A stretch of DNA of 64,000 nucleotides from Verrucomicrobiia bacterium (lineage in GTDB: Bacteria > Verrucomicrobiota > Verrucomicrobiia > Limisphaerales > UBA1100): contig JAAZZB010000006.1 of assembly GCA_014239365.1 (NCBI GenBank), forward strand, positions 70,307 to 134,306, read 5' to 3'. The translations under genes were made by a program, and so were the position numbers. Shown piece by piece: positions 33,915 to 41,502 of this stretch; within the stretch, counting starts at the first letter, position 1, and each line of letters opens with the position of its first letter. Under the pieces are notes generated by a model that was given only the letters and a program-made list of their open reading frames with translations, did not search any database and was not told the origin of the DNA.

Positions 33915-35234
33915 ATGGATTCCTCCAAGGCACTTGATCAACAAACCATCTTCCGCACGTGGCTTCCGCTCGCGGCGAGTTGGCTATTGATGGGCGCGGA
34001 GCTGCCGCTGCTCAGCGCGGTGGTGGCGCGCCTTGCCGATCCGGATATTCATTTGGCAGCGTACAGCGGCATTGTGTTTCCGCTGGCGCTGGTGATTGAG
34101 TCGCCGATTATTATGCTGCTCACCGCGTCCACCGCGCTGAGCCGCAGCATGCGCGCGTACAAAAAAATGTGGCGGATGATGACGTGGATGAGCGTAGTGC
34201 TGACAGTGCTGCACGTGGCGATCGCGTTCACGCCATTGTACGATTTCATCGCGCTGAAAATTCTCAATGCCCCGGTAGACATCATCGAGCCCGGCCGCAT
34301 TGGGTTGCAAATCATGACGCCGTGGACGTGGGCCATCGCGCATCGGCGATTTAATCAGGGCGTGCTCATTCGCTTTGGTCAATCCGGCGCAGTCGGCTGG
34401 GGCACGGCGATGCGATTGGTGGCGGATGTGATTGTCCTCGCCATTGGTTTTGCGTTGTACGATGTCGCCGGCATCGTGGTGGCTACGGCGGCGGTGGCGG
34501 CGGGTGTGCTGGCGGAGGCGGCGTATATTCGCTGGAAAGTGCAGGCGGTGATCACCGGCCCATTGCGCGAAGCAAGCAACGGGAAAGGCCCGGCCATCAC
34601 GCAACGCGAAGTGATTTTGTTTTATTTGCCGATTGCCTTCGCGCCCACGATTGGGTTGCTCGGCCAGCCGATGCTCACCGGTGCGATGGGTCGGATGGAT
34701 GTGCCATTGCTCACGCTGGCAGTGTGGCCCACGGTGAACAGCCTCATCTTTATGCTACGCGCCGCGGGCATCGCGTACACGGAAGTGGTGGTGGCGCTGC
34801 TCGATCGCCCCGGCGGCTTACGCCAGTTGCGGCGGTTCACCGTGTGGCTGAGCCTCGGGCTGAGTGTGCCGTTGCTGGTTTTGTGCACGACGCCGTTGAT
34901 TGATATTTGGTTCGACCGCTTCATCGGACTGCGGCCGGAACTGGCCGCGCTGGGCAAATCGGCATTGTGGTTTGCGGTGTTGATGCCGCCGGTTACTGCG
35001 TGGGGATGTTATTTTGAGGGCTTACTCATCCACCACAAACGCAGCGCGCCGGTGACTGAAGCGGTGGTGTTTTTTATTGTCACGCTGTTTGGCTTTCTGT
35101 TTTTTGCCGTGCAAACCCAAAGCATGCCGGGCCTGAACGCGGCCGTGTGCGCGATGACGCTCGGCGGCGTGGTGCAAATGCTATGGCTCTGGCGACGCAG
35201 CCACGGCATCGCCCTCGAATATTTGGAGAAATAA
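33915..35234 (+). CDS. MATE-like multidrug/polysaccharide-type exporter
   Basis: This 439-residue polytopic protein has about 12 hydrophobic segments spread evenly. The first helix reads FRTWLPLAASWLLMGAELPL, followed by VFPLALVIESPIIMLLTAST, and a later half repeats the theme (YLPIAFAPTIGLLGQPML). The arrangement suggests the MATE/MVF exporter superfamily, possibly the ANKH-like branch. No specific drug-export motif is seen, so the substrate is open. It is divergent from the TIM-barrel gene (88 bp), and the ECF sigma gene follows on the same strand after 95 bp. Confidence 0.65.
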   Translation: MDSSKALDQQTIFRTWLPLAASWLLMGAELPLLSAVVARLADPDIHLAAYSGIVFPLALVIESPIIMLLTASTALSRSMRAYKKMWRMMTWMSVVLTVLHVAIAFTPLYDFIALKILNAPVDIIEPGRIGLQIMTPWTWAIAHRRFNQGVLIRFGQSGAVGWGTAMRLVADVIVLAIGFALYDVAGIVVATAAVAAGVLAEAAYIRWKVQAVITGPLREASNGKGPAITQREVILFYLPIAFAPTIGLLGQPMLTGAMGRMDVPLLTLAVWPTVNSLIFMLRAAGIAYTEVVVALLDRPGGLRQLRRFTVWLSLGLSVPLLVLCTTPLIDIWFDRFIGLRPELAALGKSALWFAVLMPPVTAWGCYFEGLLIHHKRSAPVTEAVVFFIVTLFGFLFFAVQTQSMPGLNAAVCAMTLGGVVQMLWLWRRSHGIALEYLEK

Positions 35235-35329
35235 TCGCTAAGGTTTTCGCTTGGCCCGTCATTTCTTCCCGACGACTGAGATCAGTATTTTTTTGGGAAA
35301 AAAACGCCAAGGTCGTGTAGGTTGTTGCA

Positions 35330-35881
35330 ATGAACGAGCCGAACGCCGGAGAACAACATCGGATTCACGTGCAACAATTGTTCGTGAAACATCAGGGCGT
35401 GCTCAAGGGGTACGTGCTAGGGTTGGTGCCGGAATTTGCTTCGGCGGAGGATGTGCTGCAGGAAGTTTTTTTGACGGTGACGGCCAAGGCGGATCAGTTT
35501 GAAGAAGGCAGCAACTTCGTCGCGTGGGCGCGCAGCATTGCGCGGTTTAAGGTGATGGAACACTGGCGCGCGCGACGGGGCGAACCGCAGGCGCTCAGCA
35601 ACGAAGTGCTCGAATCGCTGGCGGCTTCCGCGCCGGATGAGGTGCCGGAAGAACAAAGTGAACGCGAGCGGGCGCTCAAAGGCTGCCTCGCACAACTCTC
35701 GCCCACGGTGCGCGAGTTGGTGGAGCTAAGATACGCGCAGGAACATAAGCCCGCCGAGATTGCGCGCATCAAAAACTGGACGCCCGAGGCGGTGTACGTC
35801 GCCCTCTCCCGCGCGCGCGCGGCATTGCGGGTGTGTTTGCAAAAACAGTTGGCGCTATCCGGCAAGGGGGAAGGGATTTGA
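35330..35881 (+). CDS. ECF-type RNA polymerase sigma factor
   Basis: This 183-residue sigma-70 family protein has region 2 at about residues 15-85 (EDVLQEVFLTVTAKADQF, FVAWARSIARFKVMEHWR) and region 4 at about 115-175 (CLAQLSPTVRELVELRYAQE, TPEAVYVALSRARAAL). The type matches the PVC expanded ECF groups whose partner is a FecR-like membrane protein. That gene follows after 177 bp. The ATG at 35330 has no clear Shine-Dalgarno sequence. Confidence 0.9.
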   Translation: MNEPNAGEQHRIHVQQLFVKHQGVLKGYVLGLVPEFASAEDVLQEVFLTVTAKADQFEEGSNFVAWARSIARFKVMEHWRARRGEPQALSNEVLESLAASAPDEVPEEQSERERALKGCLAQLSPTVRELVELRYAQEHKPAEIARIKNWTPEAVYVALSRARAALRVCLQKQLALSGKGEGI

Positions 35882-36058
35882 TTTGATCGCGGCTAAAATT
35901 TTTGGCGAAGGGAATGGTTTTCCCGCGCCACAACAAATGTCCCTTGGGACTGGTTGGGTACAGACAGCACGGCGGTTTCCTGCCGCGTTTGGATCGGGGC
36001 TCCGCCCGGTGCAGCGCGGTGGGAGCCGTTCGTGCAACCCATTAAATCTGGAGACTGA

Positions 36059-37498
36059 ATGATGGAAGATAAACGACTCGCCCGTCTATTGGACGGGCAC
36101 TTTGACGGCACACTAAAATCCGCCGACCGGCTGGAACTCGAAACGCTGCTGCGCGAAAGCGAGCAAGCCCGCGCCGAGTACTGGGCGCACGCCCAATTGC
36201 ACAGCGATCTGCACGGCGCGCTGCGTCTGCCCGCTGCTGCGCCGGAGCCGCGCCCCACGCCAATGCAGCGTTGGCGGCATCTTATGCCCCGCCCCGCCCG
36301 TCGCATTCTTGCCCACGCCGCCGTGGTGGCCGCGTGCCTCGCCTTCGTTTGGTGGGCCCGCCAGCCGACTGCACCAGCACAATCGGAGCCGGTTTATGTC
36401 GCCGTCATCGGCCATCTCAATTCAGTTAAGAGCCTGCAAAATTTCCAACCCGGCCAAGCCATTGCCACCGGTGAACTGGAAATAAAAAATGGCCTGTTGG
36501 AATTGAAATTTTTCAACGCCGCCACCGTCACGCTGCAAGGCCCCGCGCGACTGGAGCTGCGCTCAATGGATCGGCTGGTGCTGCACCACGGTCGCCTCGC
36601 CGCGCGTGTGCCGGAAACGGCAATCGGGTTCACTGTCGAAACACCCGCCGGCAAAATCATCGACCTCGGCACCGAGTTTGGCGTCCACGTCCGCGACGAT
36701 GGCACGATGGAAACGCACGTGTTCGAAGGCGAAGTGGATGTGGCCTTGCCGCGTCAGTCCACGCACCGACTCACCGCCGGCACCGCACTCAATGTTTCCA
36801 CCGAAGGCACCGCGCAGGAAGCCCCCGCCAATCCCGCGCAATTCCCGCGCTCCGTAACGCAATTGGATCAACTCCTGCTCAATCCCGGTTTCGAGCCGGG
36901 CACGCCTGTTTATAGTTATGGCATCCCGCACGCGCCCGGCCGATGGAGCGGCGATCTCGCCGTCATCACCGGCCCCGAGATGGGCATCCAACCCAAGACC
37001 GGCAAAGGAATGCTGCGCTTCGATCGCTCCATCCATTTGCTCACCGAAGAGGACACCGAAGAATCCCACGCCGCCAGCGAGCAATGGCAAATCATTGACC
37101 TCCGCCCCCTCAAAGCCAACGCGCCGCGCGCCGCCTTCACCGCCACCGCCCGCGCATACTTCAATCGCATCGACGCCGGAGCCTCCACCGACACCCGTTT
37201 TGAAATCGGCCTCTACGCCTACGCCGGCACCCCCACCGATGCCCATGCGCATTGGAAAAATCACAGCCGCCGCCTTGCCGGCCATTTCAGCGGCATCAAC
37301 ACCGATGCCAACCCCGCCACCTGGCAGCCCGCCGAAGCGCGCCTCACCATCCCCGCCGAAGCCGATTTCATTCTACTGCGCCTCTACGCCGTGGAAGATA
37401 TCGCCGATGAACACCCCCAACAAACCGAATTCGCCGGCCACTACGCCGACGCCGTCCAACTCACCCTCCAACGCGCCCCCCTCCCCGCCACGCGCTAA
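36059..37498 (+). CDS. FecR-domain anti-sigma/sensor membrane protein
   Basis: This 479-residue partner of the sigma factor has a cytoplasmic N-terminal segment (about 1-80, with LARLLDGHFDGTLKSADRLE typical of the anti-sigma helix). One membrane helix follows (LAHAAVVAACLAFVWWA, about 84-101), then a periplasmic FecR domain (about 135-245; IIDLGTEFGVHVRDDG is the family signature) and a C-terminal region of about 200 residues that looks like a beta-sandwich (VTQLDQLLLNPGFEPG onward, as in PVC LamG/carbohydrate-binding-like tails). ATG codons at 36059 and 36062 both follow a GGAGA. The ligand is not evident; the C-terminal domain may bind glycan. Confidence 0.85.
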   Translation: MMEDKRLARLLDGHFDGTLKSADRLELETLLRESEQARAEYWAHAQLHSDLHGALRLPAAAPEPRPTPMQRWRHLMPRPARRILAHAAVVAACLAFVWWARQPTAPAQSEPVYVAVIGHLNSVKSLQNFQPGQAIATGELEIKNGLLELKFFNAATVTLQGPARLELRSMDRLVLHHGRLAARVPETAIGFTVETPAGKIIDLGTEFGVHVRDDGTMETHVFEGEVDVALPRQSTHRLTAGTALNVSTEGTAQEAPANPAQFPRSVTQLDQLLLNPGFEPGTPVYSYGIPHAPGRWSGDLAVITGPEMGIQPKTGKGMLRFDRSIHLLTEEDTEESHAASEQWQIIDLRPLKANAPRAAFTATARAYFNRIDAGASTDTRFEIGLYAYAGTPTDAHAHWKNHSRRLAGHFSGINTDANPATWQPAEARLTIPAEADFILLRLYAVEDIADEHPQQTEFAGHYADAVQLTLQRAPLPATR

Positions 37499-37524
37499 AT
37501 GGAAAAGTAAAATCAGCAATCATT

Positions 37525-37551
37525 GTAGCGGCGCTCAATGACCGCCGCTAC
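37525..37551. terminator. Hairpin between convergent genes (GTAGCGGCG...CGCCGCTAC)
   Basis: The perfect 9-bp arms GTAGCGGCG (37525-37533) and CGCCGCTAC (37543-37551) have a 9-nt loop. The hairpin spans the end of dinB and lies just after the FecR gene, so it could stop transcription from both sides. There is no T-tract on the plus strand. It may be a single copy of another short repeat family. Confidence 0.55.
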
Positions 37552-38872
37552 GGTCCACGCCCTCGCGATGGTGCTTGCTCAGCCGCTCGAGTTTTTCACC
37601 CCATAACTTCTGCGCCATCTCGCGGGCGGGGACGAACGGGCATTTGGGCTTCGGATTTGCGTGTGTGACATCCTGATGACGCAGCGCGTATTGCGCGCCG
37701 GTGAGCACAGCGTCGCTGCCCCATTGGCTTTCGAGGTGCTGCATCGCGGCATCCAACGCACCCCAGCGTTCGGCATCGGTGGTGCCCCACAGCGTCGGCT
37801 GCGTGTCCAGTGGTTTGAGGTTGCAAAAACAAATCCGAATCTGCCGCACGGGCTGCACGTGGCCGGCCATCGTTTCATCAAACAATTCCTCGAGCACGGT
37901 GTTGATCGTGGAATTCAGAAACTGCGGATGATCAAAGCGATGCCCCGCGCCGCTTTCCGAAAAATCCGTGAAGCGAATGGCCAAACTCATCTCGCGCGCC
38001 TGCAACCCTTCGCGCCGCAGTTGGCCGATCAGCCGCGTGCTTTCGCTGAGCGCGAAGATCAGCGCCGCCTCATAATCCGGCTCGTCGAAGGGCAGCGTGG
38101 TGCTGCTGGAAATCGTCGTGCGCGCTTTCACCTCCAACAACAGCGGCTCGTTCCAATGCCCGTTGGCGAAGAGCCAAAGTTGCTGGCCCCAAATGCCGAA
38201 CTTTTGTTTCAGCATCGTCGAGGGCAACCGCGCCACATCGCCAAACGTCCGCGCGCCCAGCACCGCCAGCGAACGCTCGCGCCGCTTGCCCACGCCCGCC
38301 AATTCGCTGACGTGTCGTTCGGCCAAAAATTCTTTTTCGCAATCCGGCGGCACCTCCACAAACCCCGGCTTCGCCGCGCTCGTCGCCAGCTTTGCCATCC
38401 ACGTGCTGCGCCCGAGGCCCGCGGACACCGGCAGCCGCAGCTCATCCTGAATCCGCGCGCGCAAGCCATTCACATAATCCGCCGCCGTCGCCACGGTGGT
38501 CTCGCGCCAGACGTGCGTGCCCATCGCCGTCAAATCCAGAAACCCCTCGTCGATGGACATCGGCACCAACGTCGGCGAGTAATCCTCCATGATCTGAAAC
38601 ATCGCCTTCGAAAGCCGCCGATACTCATCATACTGCGGCCGCGCCAGCACCCCGTGCGGACACACCCGCTTTGCCTCAAAACACGCCATCCCCGTGTGAA
38701 TCCCAAACCGCTTCGCCTGACGATTGGCGGCAATCACAATCCCATCCCCACGCCGCCCGCCGCCCACCCACACCGGCCGCCCCGACAACGAGGCATCCAG
38801 CGCCACCTCGCAACTAGCAAAAAAGGTGTCGCCATCCACATGCAAAATTCGACTGGGCTGCCGGGTAATCAT
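37535..38872 (-). CDS. dinB: Y-family DNA polymerase (DinB/Pol IV-like)
   Basis: This 445-residue translesion polymerase has the first catalytic motif ILHVDGDTFFASCE near residues 9-22 and the second PMSIDEGFLDL near 105, which carries the Asp-Glu pair. Palm and thumb features (GLGRSTWMAKLATSAAKP; the helix-hairpin-helix-like VSELAGVGKRRERSLAVLGA) and a little-finger domain (ISSSTTLPFDEPDYEAAL onward) follow. It is longer than typical DinB (about 350), with an extra C-terminal stretch of about 90 residues. The start at 38872 has AGAGGA about 7 nt upstream. No LexA-box-like palindrome was recognised. Confidence 0.9.
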   Translation of the reverse strand: MITRQPSRILHVDGDTFFASCEVALDASLSGRPVWVGGGRRGDGIVIAANRQAKRFGIHTGMACFEAKRVCPHGVLARPQYDEYRRLSKAMFQIMEDYSPTLVPMSIDEGFLDLTAMGTHVWRETTVATAADYVNGLRARIQDELRLPVSAGLGRSTWMAKLATSAAKPGFVEVPPDCEKEFLAERHVSELAGVGKRRERSLAVLGARTFGDVARLPSTMLKQKFGIWGQQLWLFANGHWNEPLLLEVKARTTISSSTTLPFDEPDYEAALIFALSESTRLIGQLRREGLQAREMSLAIRFTDFSESGAGHRFDHPQFLNSTINTVLEELFDETMAGHVQPVRQIRICFCNLKPLDTQPTLWGTTDAERWGALDAAMQHLESQWGSDAVLTGAQYALRHQDVTHANPKPKCPFVPAREMAQKLWGEKLERLSKHHREGVDRSGGH

Positions 38873-39089
38873 CGGAATTCCTCTCCACTCTCCGCGCAAA
38901 ATCACGCGCTGTCAATGTGAGGGAAAAGGTGGGACAAAGAAGGTCTGAGAGCGCAATTTATCCCACTCGCCGCACTTCAAAATGCCGATGCTTGCGCTTG
39001 GCTTTGGTGACTTCGAAGGCGAGGCTGGCGTCGAACAAGGCCGCGATGCGGGCGGCAGGCAACGCACGCGGAACGGTCTTTCTTTTTCA
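38873..39089. other. Gap without a supported gene
   Basis: No convincing coding sequence. A 76-codon frame on the minus strand (38912-39142) has poor composition, and another frame continues for about 42 codons after the small gene below without a start codon. The stretch may hold the decayed end of that gene. Confidence 0.4.
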
Positions 39090-39239
39090 TCACGCCGCAG
39101 AGTATCGGAGGCAAATAGACTTATCGTTCTTTTGCTCCTCACACCGCTCGCAATCCACAGTTACCTTACCAACTAAAACAAGATTTACCGTTGGAAATTC
39201 CTCTGTTTTACCCTTGTCCAAAATGGCTTGCGGCGGCAT
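39090..39239 (-). CDS. Possible small Cys-rich protein (49 residues)
   Basis: A short frame runs from the ATG at 39239 to a double stop (TGA TGA) at 39087-39092. The predicted product begins MPPQAILDKGKTEEFPTVNL and later carries VDCERCEEQKNDKSICLRY, with Cys-x2-Cys and a third Cys. The DNA is clearly AT-richer than its neighbours, which argues for a foreign fragment. There is no good ribosome-binding site. It could be a small zinc-binding protein, a truncated gene end or chance. Confidence 0.3.
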   Translation of the reverse strand: MPPQAILDKGKTEEFPTVNLVLVGKVTVDCERCEEQKNDKSICLRYSAA

Positions 39240-39250
39240 AAATTTCAGCC

Positions 39251-39703
39251 GTGAAACCATTTCGACTTACTTGGATTTTGATGGCGGCGGTAATTTGCAA
39301 CGCAACGGCGGACGACATTCGTGGCGAGGTGGAGTTCAGCATCAACGCGAGGGCAAAGACGACCAAAGCGGGGACGCCCTTTGCATTAGAGCTGGAATAC
39401 AACATCGCCCCCGGCTGGCACATCGGTCCGCAAACATCGAAAGTCACCATCCCCACTGAGCTGGAGTGGACGCTGCCCGAGGGGGTGAAGCTGGTGAAAG
39501 TGGAATGGCCGGAGCTGAATTATTTTGGCAACCCGCCCGGCTTTCAAGGCAAAGTGATTCTCCACGCCAAACTGCAAGCGGCGAAGGACTTAAAGCCCGG
39601 CGCGAAATTAACCATCGGCGTCCGTTCATCGTGGCAAGTGTGCAAAGGCATTTGTAAACTGGGCGAGGCGACGAAGTTGGTGAAGGTGACGGTTGCAAAA
39701 TAA
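39251..39703 (+). CDS. Secreted DsbD-alpha/DsbC-like domain protein
   Basis: This 150-residue protein has an N-terminal signal (ILMAAVICNATADD). One beta-sandwich domain of the kind found at the N terminus of the thiol:disulfide interchange protein DsbD follows. The two cysteines of the family are seen in SSWQVCKGICKLGEA near residue 130; in DsbD the matching pair receives electrons from the membrane domain and passes them to periplasmic proteins. The start codon is a GTG. No DsbD transmembrane part is adjacent, so it is a stand-alone redox domain. The gene ends 16 nt before the FG-GAP gene. Confidence 0.8.
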   Translation: MKPFRLTWILMAAVICNATADDIRGEVEFSINARAKTTKAGTPFALELEYNIAPGWHIGPQTSKVTIPTELEWTLPEGVKLVKVEWPELNYFGNPPGFQGKVILHAKLQAAKDLKPGAKLTIGVRSSWQVCKGICKLGEATKLVKVTVAK

Positions 39704-39719
39704 AACACATCAAAAATTT

Positions 39720-40925
39720 ATGAAAACACAAACTCTCTTCAAAACCTTCGCAACGCTCACCGCCCTCGGCACGGCCGCTGCCGCGTACGCGGTGGATTTC
39801 GCACCGCCGCTAATGATGCAGGCCAACGGCCAACCCATCAGCACCGAATCCCCCGGCTACGCCGCGCCGTGTTGGGCGGATGTGGATGGCGACGGCAAAA
39901 AAGATTTGCTCGTCGGCCAGTTTGCCGGCGGAAAAATTCAGGTGTTCAAAAACACCGGTGACAACAAACTCGCCGCCGGCCAATGGCTGCAGGCCGACGG
40001 CAAAACCGCTAAAGTCCCCGGCGTATGGTGATGCACCAGCTCGACTCCACAGTTTGTGGATCTCAATAACGACGGACACCCCGACATTCTTTCCGGTTCT
40101 TACTCGTGGAATGAGCGGGGAATGGCCGGCATTTTCCAAGTGCTCTGGGGCCAACCCGGCGGTGGTTTCAAGCAACCCACCCCACTGCAAGGCACCGACG
40201 GCAAGCCGCTGATTATTCTGCCAGACGATAAAAAAACCCCCACCCTCGCCCGCATCTGCACCCGGCCCACCGCTGCGGATTGGGATGGCGACGGCCACAT
40301 CGACCTCGTGGTCGGCAACTTCGGCGGCAGCTTTTATCTCTTCAAAGGCGAAGGCAAAGGCAAGTTCGCGCCCAAAGCCACAAAACTCACTTCCGGCGGC
40401 AAAGCCCTTGAAGTCCGACACCACAGTGACCCCTTCGTCATCGACTGGGATGCCGATGGCGACCTCGATCTCCTTAGCGGAGCATCCGGCGGCGGCGTGC
40501 ACTGGGCCGAAAACACCGCCGGCAAAGGCAAAGCCCCGACGCTCAAACCGTTCAAAGCCATCATCGCCTCCGGCCCCAAACGCGAATACGGCGCGATGCT
40601 TAAAGAAGCCGACCTCGACGGCCCCGGCAGCGACACCCGCATTTGGGTGGACGACATCAACGGCGACGGCAAGCTCGACCTCCTTGTTGGCGACTCCGTG
40701 CAACTCGTTTCCCCAGCCAAAGGCTTGACCGAAAAAGAGTACCACAAACAAAAAGCCGCGTGGAAAGTTGAGAAAGACAAATGCATCGCAATACTCAGCA
40801 ATCGGAAATCGAAAAAAGCTGAGAAACGCGCCGCCGGCAAAAAGATGAACAATCTACACAACCAACGCAAAGATTTCGAAATCACCAAAAGCACCGGCTA
40901 CGTGTGGCTCTATTTGCAGAAGTAA
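39720..40925 (+). pseudogene. Secreted FG-GAP/VCBS-repeat protein with an in-frame TGA
   Basis: One frame of 402 codons is interrupted only by a TGA at 40029-40031 (codon 104). The signal peptide is residues 1-24. Calcium-binding DxDxDG repeats occur on both sides of the stop in the same frame: DVDGDGKKD before it, and DLNNDGHPD, DWDGDGHID, DWDADGDLD and DINGDGKLD after it, so this is one protein. The context is VPGVW-TGA-CTSSTPQFVD; the TGA is followed by a Cys codon. Related proteins, as far as I remember, have Cys-Cys here, so the TGA is either a TGC-to-TGA mutation, a recoded selenocysteine or a base-call error. The C-terminal end is Lys-rich. Confidence 0.8.
40046..40060 (+). other. Small stem-loop downstream of the in-frame TGA
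   Basis: A perfect 6-bp stem with a 3-nt loop: TCCACA-GTT-TGTGGA. The loop begins 20 nt after the TGA and starts with G. These values fall within published ranges for bacterial selenocysteine insertion elements, but the stem is short and also encodes a conserved protein phrase, so chance is quite possible. Confidence 0.3.
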
Positions 40926-40976
40926 GGTAGGGACGCGCTGCCGCGCGTCCAGGACACGCGGCAGCGTGTCCCTACC
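40926..40976. repeat. Inverted repeat (GGTAGGG...CCCTACC family), copy 2
   Basis: GGTAGGGACGCGCTGCCGCG (then CGTCC) pairs almost perfectly with GGACACGCGGCAGCGTGTCC (then CTACC), with almost no loop. It begins directly after the stop codon of the FG-GAP gene and could end transcription from both convergent sides. Confidence 0.9.
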
Positions 40977-40986
40977 ATCACCAACT

Positions 40987-41502
40987 TCACTTCTTCAGCT
41001 TAAACGAATCAAAAAACTTTTCCGCGCTTTTGAAAGCTATGTCGTTCGCCTTGGCGACGAGGGTGAGTTGATACACTCGCGTGCCCACCACATACAAACG
41101 CGTGTGCACGGAGTAGTCGCCGGGCGGCGCGGCGGTTAATTTAAATTCACGGCCCTCGTGTTCCCCCAACTTAATGGCTTTAGGAATAGCGGGCTTGCCT
41201 TTCACATTTTTCGCCATGCCCTTTGCCATCAAATCCAGTAACTTTCCCGGCGGCGTGGTCTTCAAAAATGCCTCCGGATAATCGTGCGTGGCCACGCGCC
41301 ACACCGTGTCCTTGTTCGGCGTGTGCGAGTGCGCAGTAATTTTCACCACGCCAAATGGATAACGATTCTGCCCGCTTTTCACCGTTACTTTTCCCGGCAT
41401 AGAAATGGCAAATTTTCCATCGGGCGATTTATACTCGGGCCAATCAGCGGCGTGCAAACAAGGGGCCAACATGAATGCAAAAATCAGTACGCGTATTTTC
41501 AT
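40987..41502 (-). CDS. Small secreted hypothetical protein
   Basis: This 171-residue protein has a signal peptide (MKIRVLIFAFMLAPCLHAAD). It reads WPEYKSPDGKFAISMPGKVT near the start, similar to the opening of many small periplasmic proteins in PVC genomes, and ends in KANDIAFKSAEKFFDSFKLK. There are no cysteines after the signal and no catalytic motif. The ATG overlaps the stop of the S9 peptidase gene (ATGA), so it is translated from the same message. The function is unknown; co-translation suggests a partner of the peptidase or of its product. Confidence 0.7.
   Translation of the reverse strand: MKIRVLIFAFMLAPCLHAADWPEYKSPDGKFAISMPGKVTVKSGQNRYPFGVVKITAHSHTPNKDTVWRVATHDYPEAFLKTTPPGKLLDLMAKGMAKNVKGKPAIPKAIKLGEHEGREFKLTAAPPGDYSVHTRLYVVGTRVYQLTLVAKANDIAFKSAEKFFDSFKLKK

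Noticed and set aside
37661..38920. Long open frame opposite dinB, 419 codons
   Set aside because: It is antisense to a gene with full polymerase motifs; its Arg/His/Pro-rich composition shows no family.
38912..39142. 76-codon frame on the minus strand
   Set aside because: Ser/Pro/Arg-rich composition and no motif; overlaps the end of the more plausible small frame at 39090-39239.
40046..40060. Firm selenocysteine signal
   Set aside because: The stem is only 6 bp and encodes a conserved peptide; no sel gene is in the window, so it is kept only as a possibility.
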